Below are positions 8,620 through 16,845 of a DNA stretch of 64,000 bases, in pieces. Below the pieces are notes generated by a model. That model was not told the DNA's origin. It saw only the letters and a list, made by a program, of their open reading frames with translations, and ran no database searches. Where the stretch lies: positions 62,001 to 126,000 of the forward strand of contig NZ_FMZS01000014.1 of the NCBI RefSeq assembly GCF_900101265.1. Reading direction: 5' to 3'. The number at the start of each line of letters is the position of its first letter. Position 1 is the stretch's first letter. Source of the stretch: Massilia sp. PDC64 (GTDB lineage: Bacteria > Pseudomonadota > Gammaproteobacteria > Burkholderiales > Burkholderiaceae_D). A program made the position numbers and the translations under genes.

Positions 8620-9689
8620 GGCTGTGTTCGCGTTGATTTGGTAACCGCCCATCTTAATCGAGCTGGGCCGCGGCGCGCAGAAGCTGGCCCGGCGTCGTCA
8701 GCCTGCGCGCATCCAATATCCGCTGCCATCCCGAGTAATTGATCAGATAGCGGCTGGCCACCCCACGGAACCTGACGAGCCAGCTTTTGAAACGGCTGTG
8801 CCAGCTGTTCACATTCTGGATGTGAATCGCACCGCGGGCCCGCTCTCCCGCCTGCACGTTGACGGCCTCGTGCGTGATGCCTGCCTGTGCCGCGAAACGG
8901 CGATACGACACGGCGCCATCACTGATGAGCAACACATCGGTCGGCAGCACGGGCTTGAGGCACTTGTGTAATTGTCCCGCCGTCACCTGACCCCGGCCCG
9001 TGTGGAAATCGAGCGTCTGCCCGCTGCGGTCCCGTGCGACGAGCAGGCAGTCGTGCTCCCGATTAATACCGCGCCGCTTCGCCACGCCGCCGCGCTTCCT
9101 CGGCCGGCGCGTCAGGCTGCGCGATCCCTTCTGCGATTCCAGCCGGTAGGTCTCGTCGGCTTCGACAATGGCCGACAGCGTCTTCGGCCGGTTGCGCATG
9201 GCACCGGGCACGAACCGGTGCCGCCACCTGAAGCTGGTCGTGCGATGCACGCCCACGACCTGCGCGGTATCGCGGACCGTACGCGATTCGAGCACGCATT
9301 GCAGATACGGTAGCCAGCACTCTTTCCTGCGCAACCGGGCCAGCGGCGTTCCGGTCAACGCGTTGTGGCTGCGCCGGCAGCCGAGGCAGCGAAAGCGCTG
9401 CAGTCCGCTCGCCTGGCCGCACCGGTGTTTGCGGGCGCAACCGCAATGCGGACACGGCCGTCCTGCCGCCGCCTGTTCGACGAGGGCGATGCACTCGGCC
9501 GGATGCGCGATGCTGGCGATCCATTCTCGTAGCCGGGCAAGATCGCCGGGAGACAACTGCACGGCCAGCAACATGGCGAACACTTCGTCGAACGTCAGGC
9601 TGCGCATCGTCACTCCTCATGAGTTAACTCGACGATGCGTGAGACCGCTACAACGTATTTCAGTTCACATAACTAGCGCGAACACAGCC
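8620..9689 (-). mobile_element. IS1595-family (ISXO2-like) insertion sequence, complete
   Basis: A 1070-bp element bounded by perfect 13-bp terminal inverted repeats GGCTGTGTTCGCG (8620-8632 and 9677-9689, inverted), with weaker similarity continuing inward. It carries one intact transposase gene and is flanked by identical 8-bp direct repeats AAAAAAAG. Intact ends, gene and duplication suggest a recent and possibly still mobile insertion. It sits in the T-tract of the Ter operon terminator. Confidence 0.95.
8654..9613 (-). CDS. IS1595-family transposase
   Basis: 319 residues. The N-terminal zinc ribbon shows CPHCG and RFRCLGC. The DDE-type catalytic core has VEADETY (first Asp), LLISDGAVSYRRF (second Asp) and the family block HIQNVNSWHSRFKSWL near the C-terminus, ending in GVASRYLINYSGW. 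This arrangement is typical of ISXO2-like transposases. The frame is complete and ends 34 bp inside the left inverted repeat, so the enzyme is probably functional. Confidence 0.95.
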   Translation of the reverse strand: MTMRSLTFDEVFAMLLAVQLSPGDLARLREWIASIAHPAECIALVEQAAAGRPCPHCGCARKHRCGQASGLQRFRCLGCRRSHNALTGTPLARLRRKECWLPYLQCVLESRTVRDTAQVVGVHRTTSFRWRHRFVPGAMRNRPKTLSAIVEADETYRLESQKGSRSLTRRPRKRGGVAKRRGINREHDCLLVARDRSGQTLDFHTGRGQVTAGQLHKCLKPVLPTDVLLISDGAVSYRRFAAQAGITHEAVNVQAGERARGAIHIQNVNSWHSRFKSWLVRFRGVASRYLINYSGWQRILDARRLTTPGQLLRAAAQLD

Positions 9690-9697
9690 AAAAAAAG
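9690..9697. repeat. Target-site duplication, right copy (AAAAAAAG)
   Basis: Direct repeat of 8612-8619, abutting the right inverted repeat of the IS. On the minus strand it is the T7 tail of the Ter operon terminator. Confidence 0.9.
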
Positions 9698-9698
9698 A

Positions 9699-9716
9699 CG
9701 GCTCCCGAAGGAGCCG
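9699..9716 (-). terminator. Intrinsic terminator of the Ter operon, interrupted downstream by the IS
   Basis: A 7-bp perfect stem (CGGCTCC/GGAGCCG) which on the minus-strand RNA closes a C(UUCG)G tetraloop, an unusually stable loop, followed by UCUUUUUUU. The T-tract is exactly the sequence duplicated by the IS, so the terminator remains complete despite the insertion. Confidence 0.88.
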
Positions 9717-9724
9717 TTAAAGGG

Positions 9725-9776
9725 CGTGGGCGCCAAGCCGCCCACGTTGGATCTGCGGACGGAGACTGGTCCGCAG
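9725..9776 (-). repeat. Two additional perfect stem-loops in the Ter operon 3' UTR
   Basis: Reading the minus strand after the last stop codon: first CTGCGGAC/GTCCGCAG (8-bp arms at 9753-9760 and 9769-9776, 8-nt loop), then CGTGGGCG/CGCCCACG (8-bp arms at 9725-9732 and 9739-9746, 6-nt loop), then the terminator. Three stable hairpins in about 80 nt go beyond a simple terminator; they may protect the mRNA from 3' exonucleases. Confidence 0.7.
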
Positions 9777-9796
9777 GGACGACAAAAAACGTTACA

Positions 9797-10378
9797 TCAG
9801 AGGTGCGGGACGATCAGCGGCATCAGGTCGTCGAAGGTGCGGCCGGTGGCGTTGTCGCCGATCGCATGCATCTTCCACTCGCCGTTGTGGCGGTACAGCT
9901 TGGCCATGATCTGGGCCGTGTGCGAGCCCTGCACGGACAGGTCGTAGCGCGCGATCTCCTTGCCGCTGTTCGTGTCGAACAGGCGGCAGAACGCGTTCTG
10001 GACCGTCGAGAAATTCTGGCCCGTGAAGCTGTTGACGGTGAAGACGAGCGACTTCACGTTCGCCGGCACCGTGCGCAGGTCGACGATGATCTGCTCGTCG
10101 TCGCCGTCGCCGGCACCCGTGCGGTTGTCGCCCGTGTGCGTGATGCTGCCGTCGCGGCTTTTCAGCTGGCGGAACCAGACCACGTCGACCGGGCGGTTCG
10201 CTTCGTCGAACATCACGACGGAGGCGTCGAGGTCGACGGCCTGGGACTTCGCGCCGAAGCCGAAGAAGCCGCCGGACTTCGCGACGTCCCAGCCGAGGCC
10301 CATCGTCACGCGGGACAGGGCGCCGCCGGCTTCCTTCTCCAGCGAGATCTTCTGGCCCTTCTGCAGATTGACTGCCAT
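9797..10378 (-). CDS. TerD family stress protein (second copy of the operon)
   Basis: 193 residues, the usual TerD-domain length. It begins MAVNLQKGQKISLEKE, shows the repeated calcium-binding signature in SITHTGDNRTGAGDGDDEQI, and ends in a beta-rich core (EIARYDLSVQGSHTAQIMAKLYRHNGEWKM split across strands). TerD proteins bind calcium and act in tellurite, phage and envelope stress responses; the biochemical activity is unsettled. Compared with the paralogue at 11124-11699 it carries an extra KSGGFFGFGAKSQ loop. It is the last gene of the operon, 21 bp after the AIM24 gene. Confidence 0.93.
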   Translation of the reverse strand: MAVNLQKGQKISLEKEAGGALSRVTMGLGWDVAKSGGFFGFGAKSQAVDLDASVVMFDEANRPVDVVWFRQLKSRDGSITHTGDNRTGAGDGDDEQIIVDLRTVPANVKSLVFTVNSFTGQNFSTVQNAFCRLFDTNSGKEIARYDLSVQGSHTAQIMAKLYRHNGEWKMHAIGDNATGRTFDDLMPLIVPHL

Positions 10379-10399
10379 GATTCACTACTCCTTTGATTG

Positions 10400-11095
10400 T
10401 CAGCGTCCGGGCGCCTGCATCCACGCCTTAAACGTGGCGCGGTTGCGCGAACAGACATAAATCTTGCCGCGACCGGAGAAGCGCAGGACGAGGCCTTCGC
10501 CGCTGGTCTGGCTGTTGATCAGGTTACCCAGGAAGCCGCCGCTGGTGCCGGTCGTGATCGAGACCTCGTAGTGCAGGGTGCTGTCCCAGGCGACGACGTG
10601 CGAGTTGTCGATGATCGCGTCCTTGCCCGGTTCCACCTCCAGCACATTCATCGAGCCGAAGCCGGAGACGACCACCTGGCCGCTGCCCGACGTCTCGGTC
10701 ACGAAGAAGCCGCCGCTCTGGGCGAACAGCGCGTTGCCGAGACTCTGGGTACGCACGCGCAGGTCGACGCCGGAACTGGCCGCGACGAACGCGCCGTCGC
10801 TGATGATGAACTGGTTCGGGCCGCAGTCGACCACCTGCATCGCGCCCGGCAGCGTGGGCGACAGCAGGCAATCGCCGTCGCCGCGGGTCGCTTCGATGTG
10901 CTGCTGGAAGAACGACTCGCCGTTGGCGAAGGTGCGCATCAGCGCACTGCCCAGGCCACCCTTCATCTTGCCCTTGAGGTCGAGGGTCGATTCCATCATG
11001 ACCATCGCATCCGATTCGCAGTAGATGGTTTCCCCGCGCTTCAGCGACACATGCAGGAAGGGATCGACGTCCCCGGTCACGGTAAACACTGGCAT
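10400..11095 (-). CDS. AIM24 family protein (TIGR00266/DUF124)
   Basis: 231 residues of the AIM24 beta-solenoid-like family. Typical stretches are VSLKRGETIYCESDAMVMME at the start, LGNALFAQSGGFFVTE in the middle and SGEGLVLRFSGRGKIYVCSRN at the C-terminus. The function of the family in bacteria is unknown; a mitochondrial member affects inner-membrane organisation. Its place between two TerD genes in the same direction, with gaps of 21 and 28 bp, indicates a role in the same stress module. Confidence 0.92.
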   Translation of the reverse strand: MPVFTVTGDVDPFLHVSLKRGETIYCESDAMVMMESTLDLKGKMKGGLGSALMRTFANGESFFQQHIEATRGDGDCLLSPTLPGAMQVVDCGPNQFIISDGAFVAASSGVDLRVRTQSLGNALFAQSGGFFVTETSGSGQVVVSGFGSMNVLEVEPGKDAIIDNSHVVAWDSTLHYEVSITTGTSGGFLGNLINSQTSGEGLVLRFSGRGKIYVCSRNRATFKAWMQAPGR

Positions 11096-11123
11096 TTGGC
11101 TTCCTTTCAGGCCGGCGTTTGAA

Positions 11124-11699
11124 TTAAACGTTCACGCCATAGTTCTTGGCGAGGGGGCCGAGGCCGCCGTTGAAACCCTGGCCCACCGCGCGGAATTTCC
11201 AGTCCGCGCCGTTACGATACACCTCGCCGAAAATCATGGCCGATTCGGTCGAACCGTCTTCGGACAGGTCGTAGCGGGCGATCTCGCTGTTGTTCGCGGC
11301 ATTCACGCAGCGGATGAACGCCTTGCTGACCATGCCGAAGTTCTGGCGGCGCGTATCGCCTTCGTGGATGGTCACGGCCAGCACGATGCGGTCGACGTCG
11401 GCCGGGACTTTCGTGAGGTCGATGCTGAGGGTCTCGTCATCGCCCTCGCCGGCACCGGTGCGGTTGTCGCCCGAGTGCACCACCGAGCCGTCGGCCGACT
11501 TGGCGTTGTTGTAGAAGATGAAGTCGGCATCCGAGCGGACCTTGCCCGACTGGTTCAGCAGGAACGCGACGCCGTCCAGGTCGAACGCGGCGCCATCGGT
11601 GGCGCGCACGTCCCAGCCCAGACCCAGCTTCAGGCTGGACAGGCCCGGTGCTTCCTTCGACAGGTTGACGTTACCGCCTTTTTGCAAGCTGATTGCCAT
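11124..11699 (-). CDS. TerD family stress protein (first copy of the operon)
   Basis: 191 residues, starting MAISLQKGGNVNLSKEAPGL. The acidic signature SVVHSGDNRTGAGEGDDETL matches the conserved calcium-binding site of TerD. It is a paralogue of the gene at 9797 and probably arose by duplication. The preceding gene is the DUF475 membrane protein, about 40 bp upstream. TerD with a TerC-like membrane protein is the core pair of Ter systems. Confidence 0.94.
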   Translation of the reverse strand: MAISLQKGGNVNLSKEAPGLSSLKLGLGWDVRATDGAAFDLDGVAFLLNQSGKVRSDADFIFYNNAKSADGSVVHSGDNRTGAGEGDDETLSIDLTKVPADVDRIVLAVTIHEGDTRRQNFGMVSKAFIRCVNAANNSEIARYDLSEDGSTESAMIFGEVYRNGADWKFRAVGQGFNGGLGPLAKNYGVNV

Positions 11700-11740
11700 G
11701 ATGATTCTCCTTCAGGTTAAAAGTACTGCTTTTTCACGTT

Positions 11741-12811
11741 TCATTCGACGTGGGCCAGCGTTTTGCCGCCCACACCCAACGCTTCCTGCTTCTTGCGATA
11801 CCGGATCGACGACCACACCGAGGCACCGATGAAGGCGACGCCCGCCAGGCCCGTGACCAGTTCCGGCACGTGGAACTTCATACTCGCCAGCATGATCAGG
11901 GCCAGGATGCCGATCGCGTAGTGGGCACCGTGCTCCAGGTACACGAACTGGTCGAGCGTGCCCTTTTCCACCAGGTACACCGTCAGCGAACGCACGAACA
12001 TCGCACCGATCGCCAGGCCCAGCATGATGATCACGACGTCGTTGGTGATGGCGAACGCGCCGATCACGCCGTCGAAGCTGAACGATGCATCCAGCACTTC
12101 CAGGTACAGGAAGCCGCCGATACCGCCGCGCTTGACCATCTCGCCGACGTCGCCGCCGCCCTCTTCCGACTTCTCGAGCAGGTTCGACAGCACGTCCACG
12201 CCGACGTAGATCAGGATGCCCCACAGGCCCGAGATCAGCACGACCATCTTCTGGGCTTCCGGCACCAGCGACAGGCTGGCCATCAGCGCACCGATCGAGA
12301 TCATCACGGCGATCGACGACACCTTGCCGAGCGAGCCGAGCTTGGCTTCGAAGTGGCCGAGCCAGTGGTGTTCCTTCTCTTCATCGAACAGGAAGTTCAG
12401 GAAAACCAGCAGCAGGAACATGCCGCCGAAGGCCGCCACTTCCGCGTGGTGGTTCGTCAGGTGCATCGAGTACTGCTTCGGGTCCTGCAAGGCCATGTTC
12501 CACACGTCCATCAGGCCCAGGTCGGCCGCCACCGCGACGATCACGAGCGGGAACAGCAGGCGCATGCCGAACACGGCGATGATGATGCCGACGCCCAGGA
12601 ACAGCTTTTTCCAGAAGTCGTCCCACGTCTTCAGCACCGACGCGTTGACCACCGCGTTGTCGAAGGACAGCGAGACTTCCATGACCGCGAGAATCGCGGC
12701 GATACCCATCGCCGTCAGCGCGCCGGCCAGGCCGGCATGCTCGTAGCCCCACCAGGCCGAGCCCAGCAGGCACAGCGCCGTAACGATGAATGACACCCTA
12801 AAATGCTTCAT
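11741..12811 (-). CDS. DUF475 / TerC-superfamily integral membrane protein
   Basis: 356 residues with about nine hydrophobic segments. Acidic intramembrane motifs typical of the TerC superfamily are visible: EVSLSFDNAVVNASVL near residue 45 and DASFSFDGVIGAFAITNDV near residue 245. Such Asp/Asn-containing helices are believed to carry divalent metal ions. The ATG at 12811 follows AAGAAGGGACAAAAG; an upstream in-frame ATG at 12847 adds a charged 12-residue tail and is less likely. It heads the Ter operon and is divergent from an NhaR-like regulator. Confidence 0.9.
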   Translation of the reverse strand: MKHFRVSFIVTALCLLGSAWWGYEHAGLAGALTAMGIAAILAVMEVSLSFDNAVVNASVLKTWDDFWKKLFLGVGIIIAVFGMRLLFPLVIVAVAADLGLMDVWNMALQDPKQYSMHLTNHHAEVAAFGGMFLLLVFLNFLFDEEKEHHWLGHFEAKLGSLGKVSSIAVMISIGALMASLSLVPEAQKMVVLISGLWGILIYVGVDVLSNLLEKSEEGGGDVGEMVKRGGIGGFLYLEVLDASFSFDGVIGAFAITNDVVIIMLGLAIGAMFVRSLTVYLVEKGTLDQFVYLEHGAHYAIGILALIMLASMKFHVPELVTGLAGVAFIGASVWSSIRYRKKQEALGVGGKTLAHVE

Positions 12812-12933
12812 TCTTTTGTCCCTTCTTGGGATGTATGTTGTTGACAAGGCGCAGTGTAGAGGCGATGATCCAATCGAAAAAGCGAAGATAACAAGAGAAT
12901 CACTTCGAAAAAACCTGCGTTATTCACGTGATA

Positions 12934-13845
12934 ATGAAATCCGACATCAATTTCCGTCACCTGTACTATTTCTGGGTCGTGGCGAACGAAGGGGGCATCA
13001 CGCGCGCCGCCGAACGCCTCGGCCTCGCCGTGCAGACGGTCAGTTCGCAATTGACGCTGCTGGAGCAATCGCTGGGCAAGACGCTGTTCGCGCAGCAGGG
13101 CCGGCGTCTCGTGCTGACGGAAGCGGGCCGGCTCGCGCTGGGCTATGCCGACCAGATCTTCCTGCTGGGCGAGCAGATGCAGGAAGCGCTGAACGAATTC
13201 GACAGCGGCCGCACGCGCCTCACCGTGGGCATCTCGGACTCGCTGCCGAAGCTGTCGGCCTACCGCATGCTGGAAGCCGTCACGCGCATGGACCGGCCCG
13301 TGCGCCTCGTGTGCTACGAAGACCAGTTCGAGGCGCTGCTGGCCGACCTCGCGCTGCACAAGCTGGACGTCGTGCTGACGGACCGCGAAGTGCGCGCCGG
13401 TGCGACCCTGAAAGTGTTCAGCCACCAGCTGTTCGACAGCGAAATGGTGGTCGTGGGGACGCCCGCGCTCGCACAGCGCTATGGCGCGGACGATGGTTTC
13501 CCGCAGAATCTGAACGGCGCGCCGTTCCTGCTGCCGGCACGTAATAATGCTCTGCGGGGCAAGATCGACGAATGGTTCGTGCAGCACCACGTGCGGCCGG
13601 ACGTGGTCGGCGAGTTCGAGGACAACGCCCTCCTCAACACGTTCGGCCGGCGCGGCCTGGGCCTGTTCTTCGCGCCGGCCGCGCTGGCGGACGACGTCGC
13701 CGAGCAGTTCGGCGCCGTGCGGGTGGGGTCGGTGCCGACGGTGCGCGAGCAGTTCTACATGATCTCGAGCGACCGCAAGATCATGCACCCGGCGGTCGAG
13801 GCGATCCTGGCGGCATCGCAAAAAGCCATGCCTTCCGCGGCCTGA
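12934..13845 (+). CDS. LysR-type regulator of the NhaR group
   Basis: 303 residues from ATG 12934 (a GTG at 12928 is possible). The opening NFRHLYYFWVVANEGGITRA and GLAVQTVSSQLTLLEQSLGKTLF are characteristic of NhaR, the sodium- and pH-responsive LysR regulator. The effector domain begins around residue 90. It is divergent from the Ter operon with a 122-bp gap, and no sodium/proton antiporter gene is near, so it could control the Ter/DUF475 genes instead. That is inference from position only. Confidence 0.87.
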   Translation: MKSDINFRHLYYFWVVANEGGITRAAERLGLAVQTVSSQLTLLEQSLGKTLFAQQGRRLVLTEAGRLALGYADQIFLLGEQMQEALNEFDSGRTRLTVGISDSLPKLSAYRMLEAVTRMDRPVRLVCYEDQFEALLADLALHKLDVVLTDREVRAGATLKVFSHQLFDSEMVVVGTPALAQRYGADDGFPQNLNGAPFLLPARNNALRGKIDEWFVQHHVRPDVVGEFEDNALLNTFGRRGLGLFFAPAALADDVAEQFGAVRVGSVPTVREQFYMISSDRKIMHPAVEAILAASQKAMPSAA

Positions 13846-13893
13846 CCGTTACAATGCAGCTCGGCTTTTGCCTTTCGATTGAACATACCTTCT

Positions 13894-15240
13894 ATGCAAA
13901 ACGTATTGCTCGTCGTTCTCGCGCTGCTGCTGGTGGCGCTGAACGGCTTTTTCGTGGCGGCCGAATTCGGCATCGTCACCCTGCGCAAGACCCGCGTGCG
14001 CGCCATCGCCAAGACGGGCGGCCTGCGCGGCCGCATCCTCTACAAAGTCCACAGCCAGCTGGACGCGTATCTGTCCGCATGCCAGCTGGGCATCACGCTC
14101 GCGTCGCTGGGCCTGGGCTGGGTCGGCGAACCCGCGTTCGCGAACCTGCTGGAACCCGTGTTCTCGCTGGTCGGCGTCACGAGCCCGCAGATCATCCACG
14201 GCGTGTCGTTCGTCGTGGCATTCAGCGTGATCTCGTTCCTGCACATCGTCGTGGGCGAGCTGGCGCCGAAGTCGCTGGCGATCCGCGTGCCGGAAGCGGT
14301 GGGCCTGTGGAGCGCCGTGCCGCTGTACGGCTTCTACTGGGCCATGTACCCGGCCATCTGGCTCCTCAACGCGAGCGCCAACCTCGTGCTGCGCATCGCG
14401 GGCCTGTCGGGCGTGGGCGGCCACGAGACGCATTACTCGAACGACGAACTCAAGATGATCCTGCGCACCAACACGGGCACGCCGGGCGAGCGCTTCACGC
14501 ACGACGAGCGCCACATCCTCGCGCAGTCGCTGGAGTTTGCCCAGCACACGGTGGCGGACCTGATGCGCCCCATTAACGAGGTGAGCGCCCTGTACGCGAG
14601 CCGCACGCTCGAACAGAACCTCGACACGATGCGCCGCAACCGCTTCTCCCGCTACCCGTATTTCGACGAGGACGGCGAGGAAGTGCTGGGCGTGATCCAC
14701 CTGAAGGACCTGTTCTTCGCCGAGCAGTCGGGCAAGGACGTCGACGACCTGACGGAATACCTGCGCCCCGTCGAACTGATCTCCGCACGCACGCCCGCGA
14801 TCGAACTGTTCCGCCGTTTCCGCAGCGGCGCGCCGCACTTCGCGCTGATCGGCGAAAAGGGCAAGCGGCCCGTCGGCTTCATCACGCTGGACAACCTGCT
14901 GGGCGCCATCGTCGGCGAAATCCGCGACGAATTCCGCCTCAACGAAAACGACTGGCTGCCGCAGGGCGACGGCACCTTCATCGGGAAGGCGAGCCTGCCG
15001 ATCGTCTCGCTCGAACGCGTGCTCGGCATCGACATCGACAACGAGGAGATGGGGCTGGACGAAGTCGAATCCGTCGGCGGCCTGCTGATGGCCAAGCTGG
15101 GGGATATTCCCAAGCAGGGCCAGCGCATCGAATTCCCGAAATTCGACGTCGTCGTCAAGAAGACGAACGGGCCGCGCATCCTGCTCGTGAAAGTGATCCC
15201 GCAGCTGGAGCGCGGCGCGGACGAGGATGATCTCGACTAA
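13894..15240 (+). CDS. HlyC/CorC (CNNM) family transporter with CBS domains
   Basis: 448 residues. The DUF21/CNNM transmembrane domain occupies about residues 1-190 (LVVLALLLVALNGFFVAAEFG at the start, then LASLGLGWVGEPAF). Two CBS domains follow (VADLMRPINEVSALYA and TEYLRPVELISARTPAIELF), then a C-terminal CorC/HlyC domain (EIRDEFRLNENDWLPQGDG). The family is linked to magnesium or cobalt efflux. The ATG at 13894 is preferred over a TTG at 13879 because it starts the first helix. The stop overlaps the convergent monooxygenase stop. Confidence 0.93.
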   Translation: MQNVLLVVLALLLVALNGFFVAAEFGIVTLRKTRVRAIAKTGGLRGRILYKVHSQLDAYLSACQLGITLASLGLGWVGEPAFANLLEPVFSLVGVTSPQIIHGVSFVVAFSVISFLHIVVGELAPKSLAIRVPEAVGLWSAVPLYGFYWAMYPAIWLLNASANLVLRIAGLSGVGGHETHYSNDELKMILRTNTGTPGERFTHDERHILAQSLEFAQHTVADLMRPINEVSALYASRTLEQNLDTMRRNRFSRYPYFDEDGEEVLGVIHLKDLFFAEQSGKDVDDLTEYLRPVELISARTPAIELFRRFRSGAPHFALIGEKGKRPVGFITLDNLLGAIVGEIRDEFRLNENDWLPQGDGTFIGKASLPIVSLERVLGIDIDNEEMGLDEVESVGGLLMAKLGDIPKQGQRIEFPKFDVVVKKTNGPRILLVKVIPQLERGADEDDLD

Positions 15241-16745
15241 GTTGCGAGGGCGGCAAAGTAACGCGCCAGCGCCGCCACCGTCGCCTCCTTCGTCGCCAGC
15301 CCGACATACGTGTCCGGCCGCAGCAGGTACAACGCGTCCCGTTCCAGGCCGGCCTGTTCATACGCCTGCGTCCACGGGAACACCCGCACGGCAATGCCGC
15401 GGTCCGCACACCAGCCCTCGACGTCCGGCGCCACGGTGCCGTACACGTGCAGCTGCCAGCCGATGCGGTCCGCCGGCACAAAATTATCGGCGTCCCCGAC
15501 CCGCACCCACGGCAAACGGTCCCCGCCCTCCACCTTCCCTGCCGTGCCCTCGCTGACCGGGCTGTCGCGGTAGCCGACCATGATTTGCGAAACGAGCCGG
15601 AACAGGAACGTGCGCACATGGTCGCTGTGCGCCGCCGCGCCGAGGAGCGCCGGCGCGACGTGCGCCTTGACGAATTCCGCGAACCCGCCGTCCTTCGTGA
15701 TGAAGGTGAACACGCGATCCGTCGTGTCGACGAGCTGGCGCGCGAACGCCCGGCGCTCCGCTTCGTAGCTGTCGAGGAGCCGCTCGCCTGCCTTGCCGTG
15801 CAGGACCGCCGCCAGTTTCCAGGCGAGGTTGGCGGCATCGGCGATGCCCGTGTTCATGCCCTGCCCGCCGGCCGGGCTGTGCACGTGCGCCGCGTCGCCC
15901 GCAAGGAAGCAGCGGCCGACGCGGAAGCGCGACGAGACGCGATGGTGCACGTGATAGGTCGAGAACCAGTTCACTTTCGAGACGCTCACGCCGAGGCTCC
16001 TGATGGCGTCCTGGCGGATGTCCTCGAAGCGCAGGGTATCCGCATGATCGGCGCGCTCGTCCCGCACCGTGCCGATCAGCCGGACCAGCCCCCGGTCGTC
16101 GTACGGGAACACCGCGACGAAGTCGCCGCCGTCCAGCGCGAACTGTGCTTCGCCGGCCGGGCCGGGCAGCCGGGCTTCCACGTCCGCCACGTAGTAGAGG
16201 TGCGCATAGGTGCCGCCCTCGAAGTCCGTCCCGAGCCGGTGTCGCACGGTCGAGCGGGCGCCGTCGCAGCCGACGAGGTAGGGCGTGGTCACGGTCTCCT
16301 CGCGGCCATCCGCCGTGCGCAACTGCGCGACGACGTGTGCGCCGGTGTCGGTGAAGCCGGTCAGCGTCGTGCTGCGCTCGACCGTGACGCCGAGTTCGCG
16401 CAGGCGCTCGACGAGCAGCCGTTCGTGGCGGTCCTGCGGATAGACGAGCACGAACGGATACGGCGTCAGGTCCGCGCCGGCATCGCCGAACACCAGCGCC
16501 GCGCGCGGCTTGCCCTCGGCCCAGAAACGCATCTCGGTGGCCGCATGCCCGGCCGCGACGACGCGCTCCGCCAACCCCAGCTGCCGGTACAACTCGAGCG
16601 TGCGCGCATGCACGACCATCGCGCGCGACTCCGTGCCCGGCCCGTCGTGCTCGTCGATCACGCGCACGGGCACGCCCTGCCCGGTCAGCCATAACGCCAG
16701 CGTCAGGCCCGTCGGCCCCGCTCCTGCAATCAGCACCTTGTCCAT
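15237..16745 (-). CDS. FAD-dependent aromatic-ring monooxygenase (PheA/TfdB-type)
   Basis: 502 residues. The dinucleotide-binding motif VLIAGAGPTGLTLALWL opens the protein, the NAD(P)H/FAD motif VGCDGARSTVRHRLG lies near residue 165, and the second FAD motif FLAGDAAHVHSPAGGQGMNTG near residue 280 (split in text for length). The family hydroxylates phenols, polyketides or antibiotics such as tetracyclines and rifamycin. The start at 16745 has GGAGGTAGTG directly upstream. It is divergent from a TetR gene with a half-site array in between, so it is probably repressed by that regulator until its substrate appears. The substrate is unknown. Confidence 0.9.
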   Translation of the reverse strand: MDKVLIAGAGPTGLTLALWLTGQGVPVRVIDEHDGPGTESRAMVVHARTLELYRQLGLAERVVAAGHAATEMRFWAEGKPRAALVFGDAGADLTPYPFVLVYPQDRHERLLVERLRELGVTVERSTTLTGFTDTGAHVVAQLRTADGREETVTTPYLVGCDGARSTVRHRLGTDFEGGTYAHLYYVADVEARLPGPAGEAQFALDGGDFVAVFPYDDRGLVRLIGTVRDERADHADTLRFEDIRQDAIRSLGVSVSKVNWFSTYHVHHRVSSRFRVGRCFLAGDAAHVHSPAGGQGMNTGIADAANLAWKLAAVLHGKAGERLLDSYEAERRAFARQLVDTTDRVFTFITKDGGFAEFVKAHVAPALLGAAAHSDHVRTFLFRLVSQIMVGYRDSPVSEGTAGKVEGGDRLPWVRVGDADNFVPADRIGWQLHVYGTVAPDVEGWCADRGIAVRVFPWTQAYEQAGLERDALYLLRPDTYVGLATKEATVAALARYFAALAT

Positions 16746-16761
16746 CACTACCTCCAGTCCG

Positions 16762-16817
16762 GTTGAATTCAACAAGTGTTGATATCCAGATTAAATTCAA
16801 CAGACGTTGATGTCAAC
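16762..16817. promoter_or_regulatory. TetR operator array between monooxygenase and TetR genes
   Basis: Alternating GTTGA and TCAAC half-sites: a perfect palindrome GTTGAATTCAAC (16762-16773), TTCAACAAGTGTTGA (16768-16782), a second copy TTCAACAGACGTTGA (16796-16810) 28 bp further on, and GTTGATGTCAAC (16806-16817). The two 15-bp units share 12 positions. The array sits exactly between the divergent starts and is the likely binding region for two regulator dimers. Confidence 0.83.
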
Positions 16818-16845
16818 GCGCGTTCAATCGTGCTACAGTTCCCGC

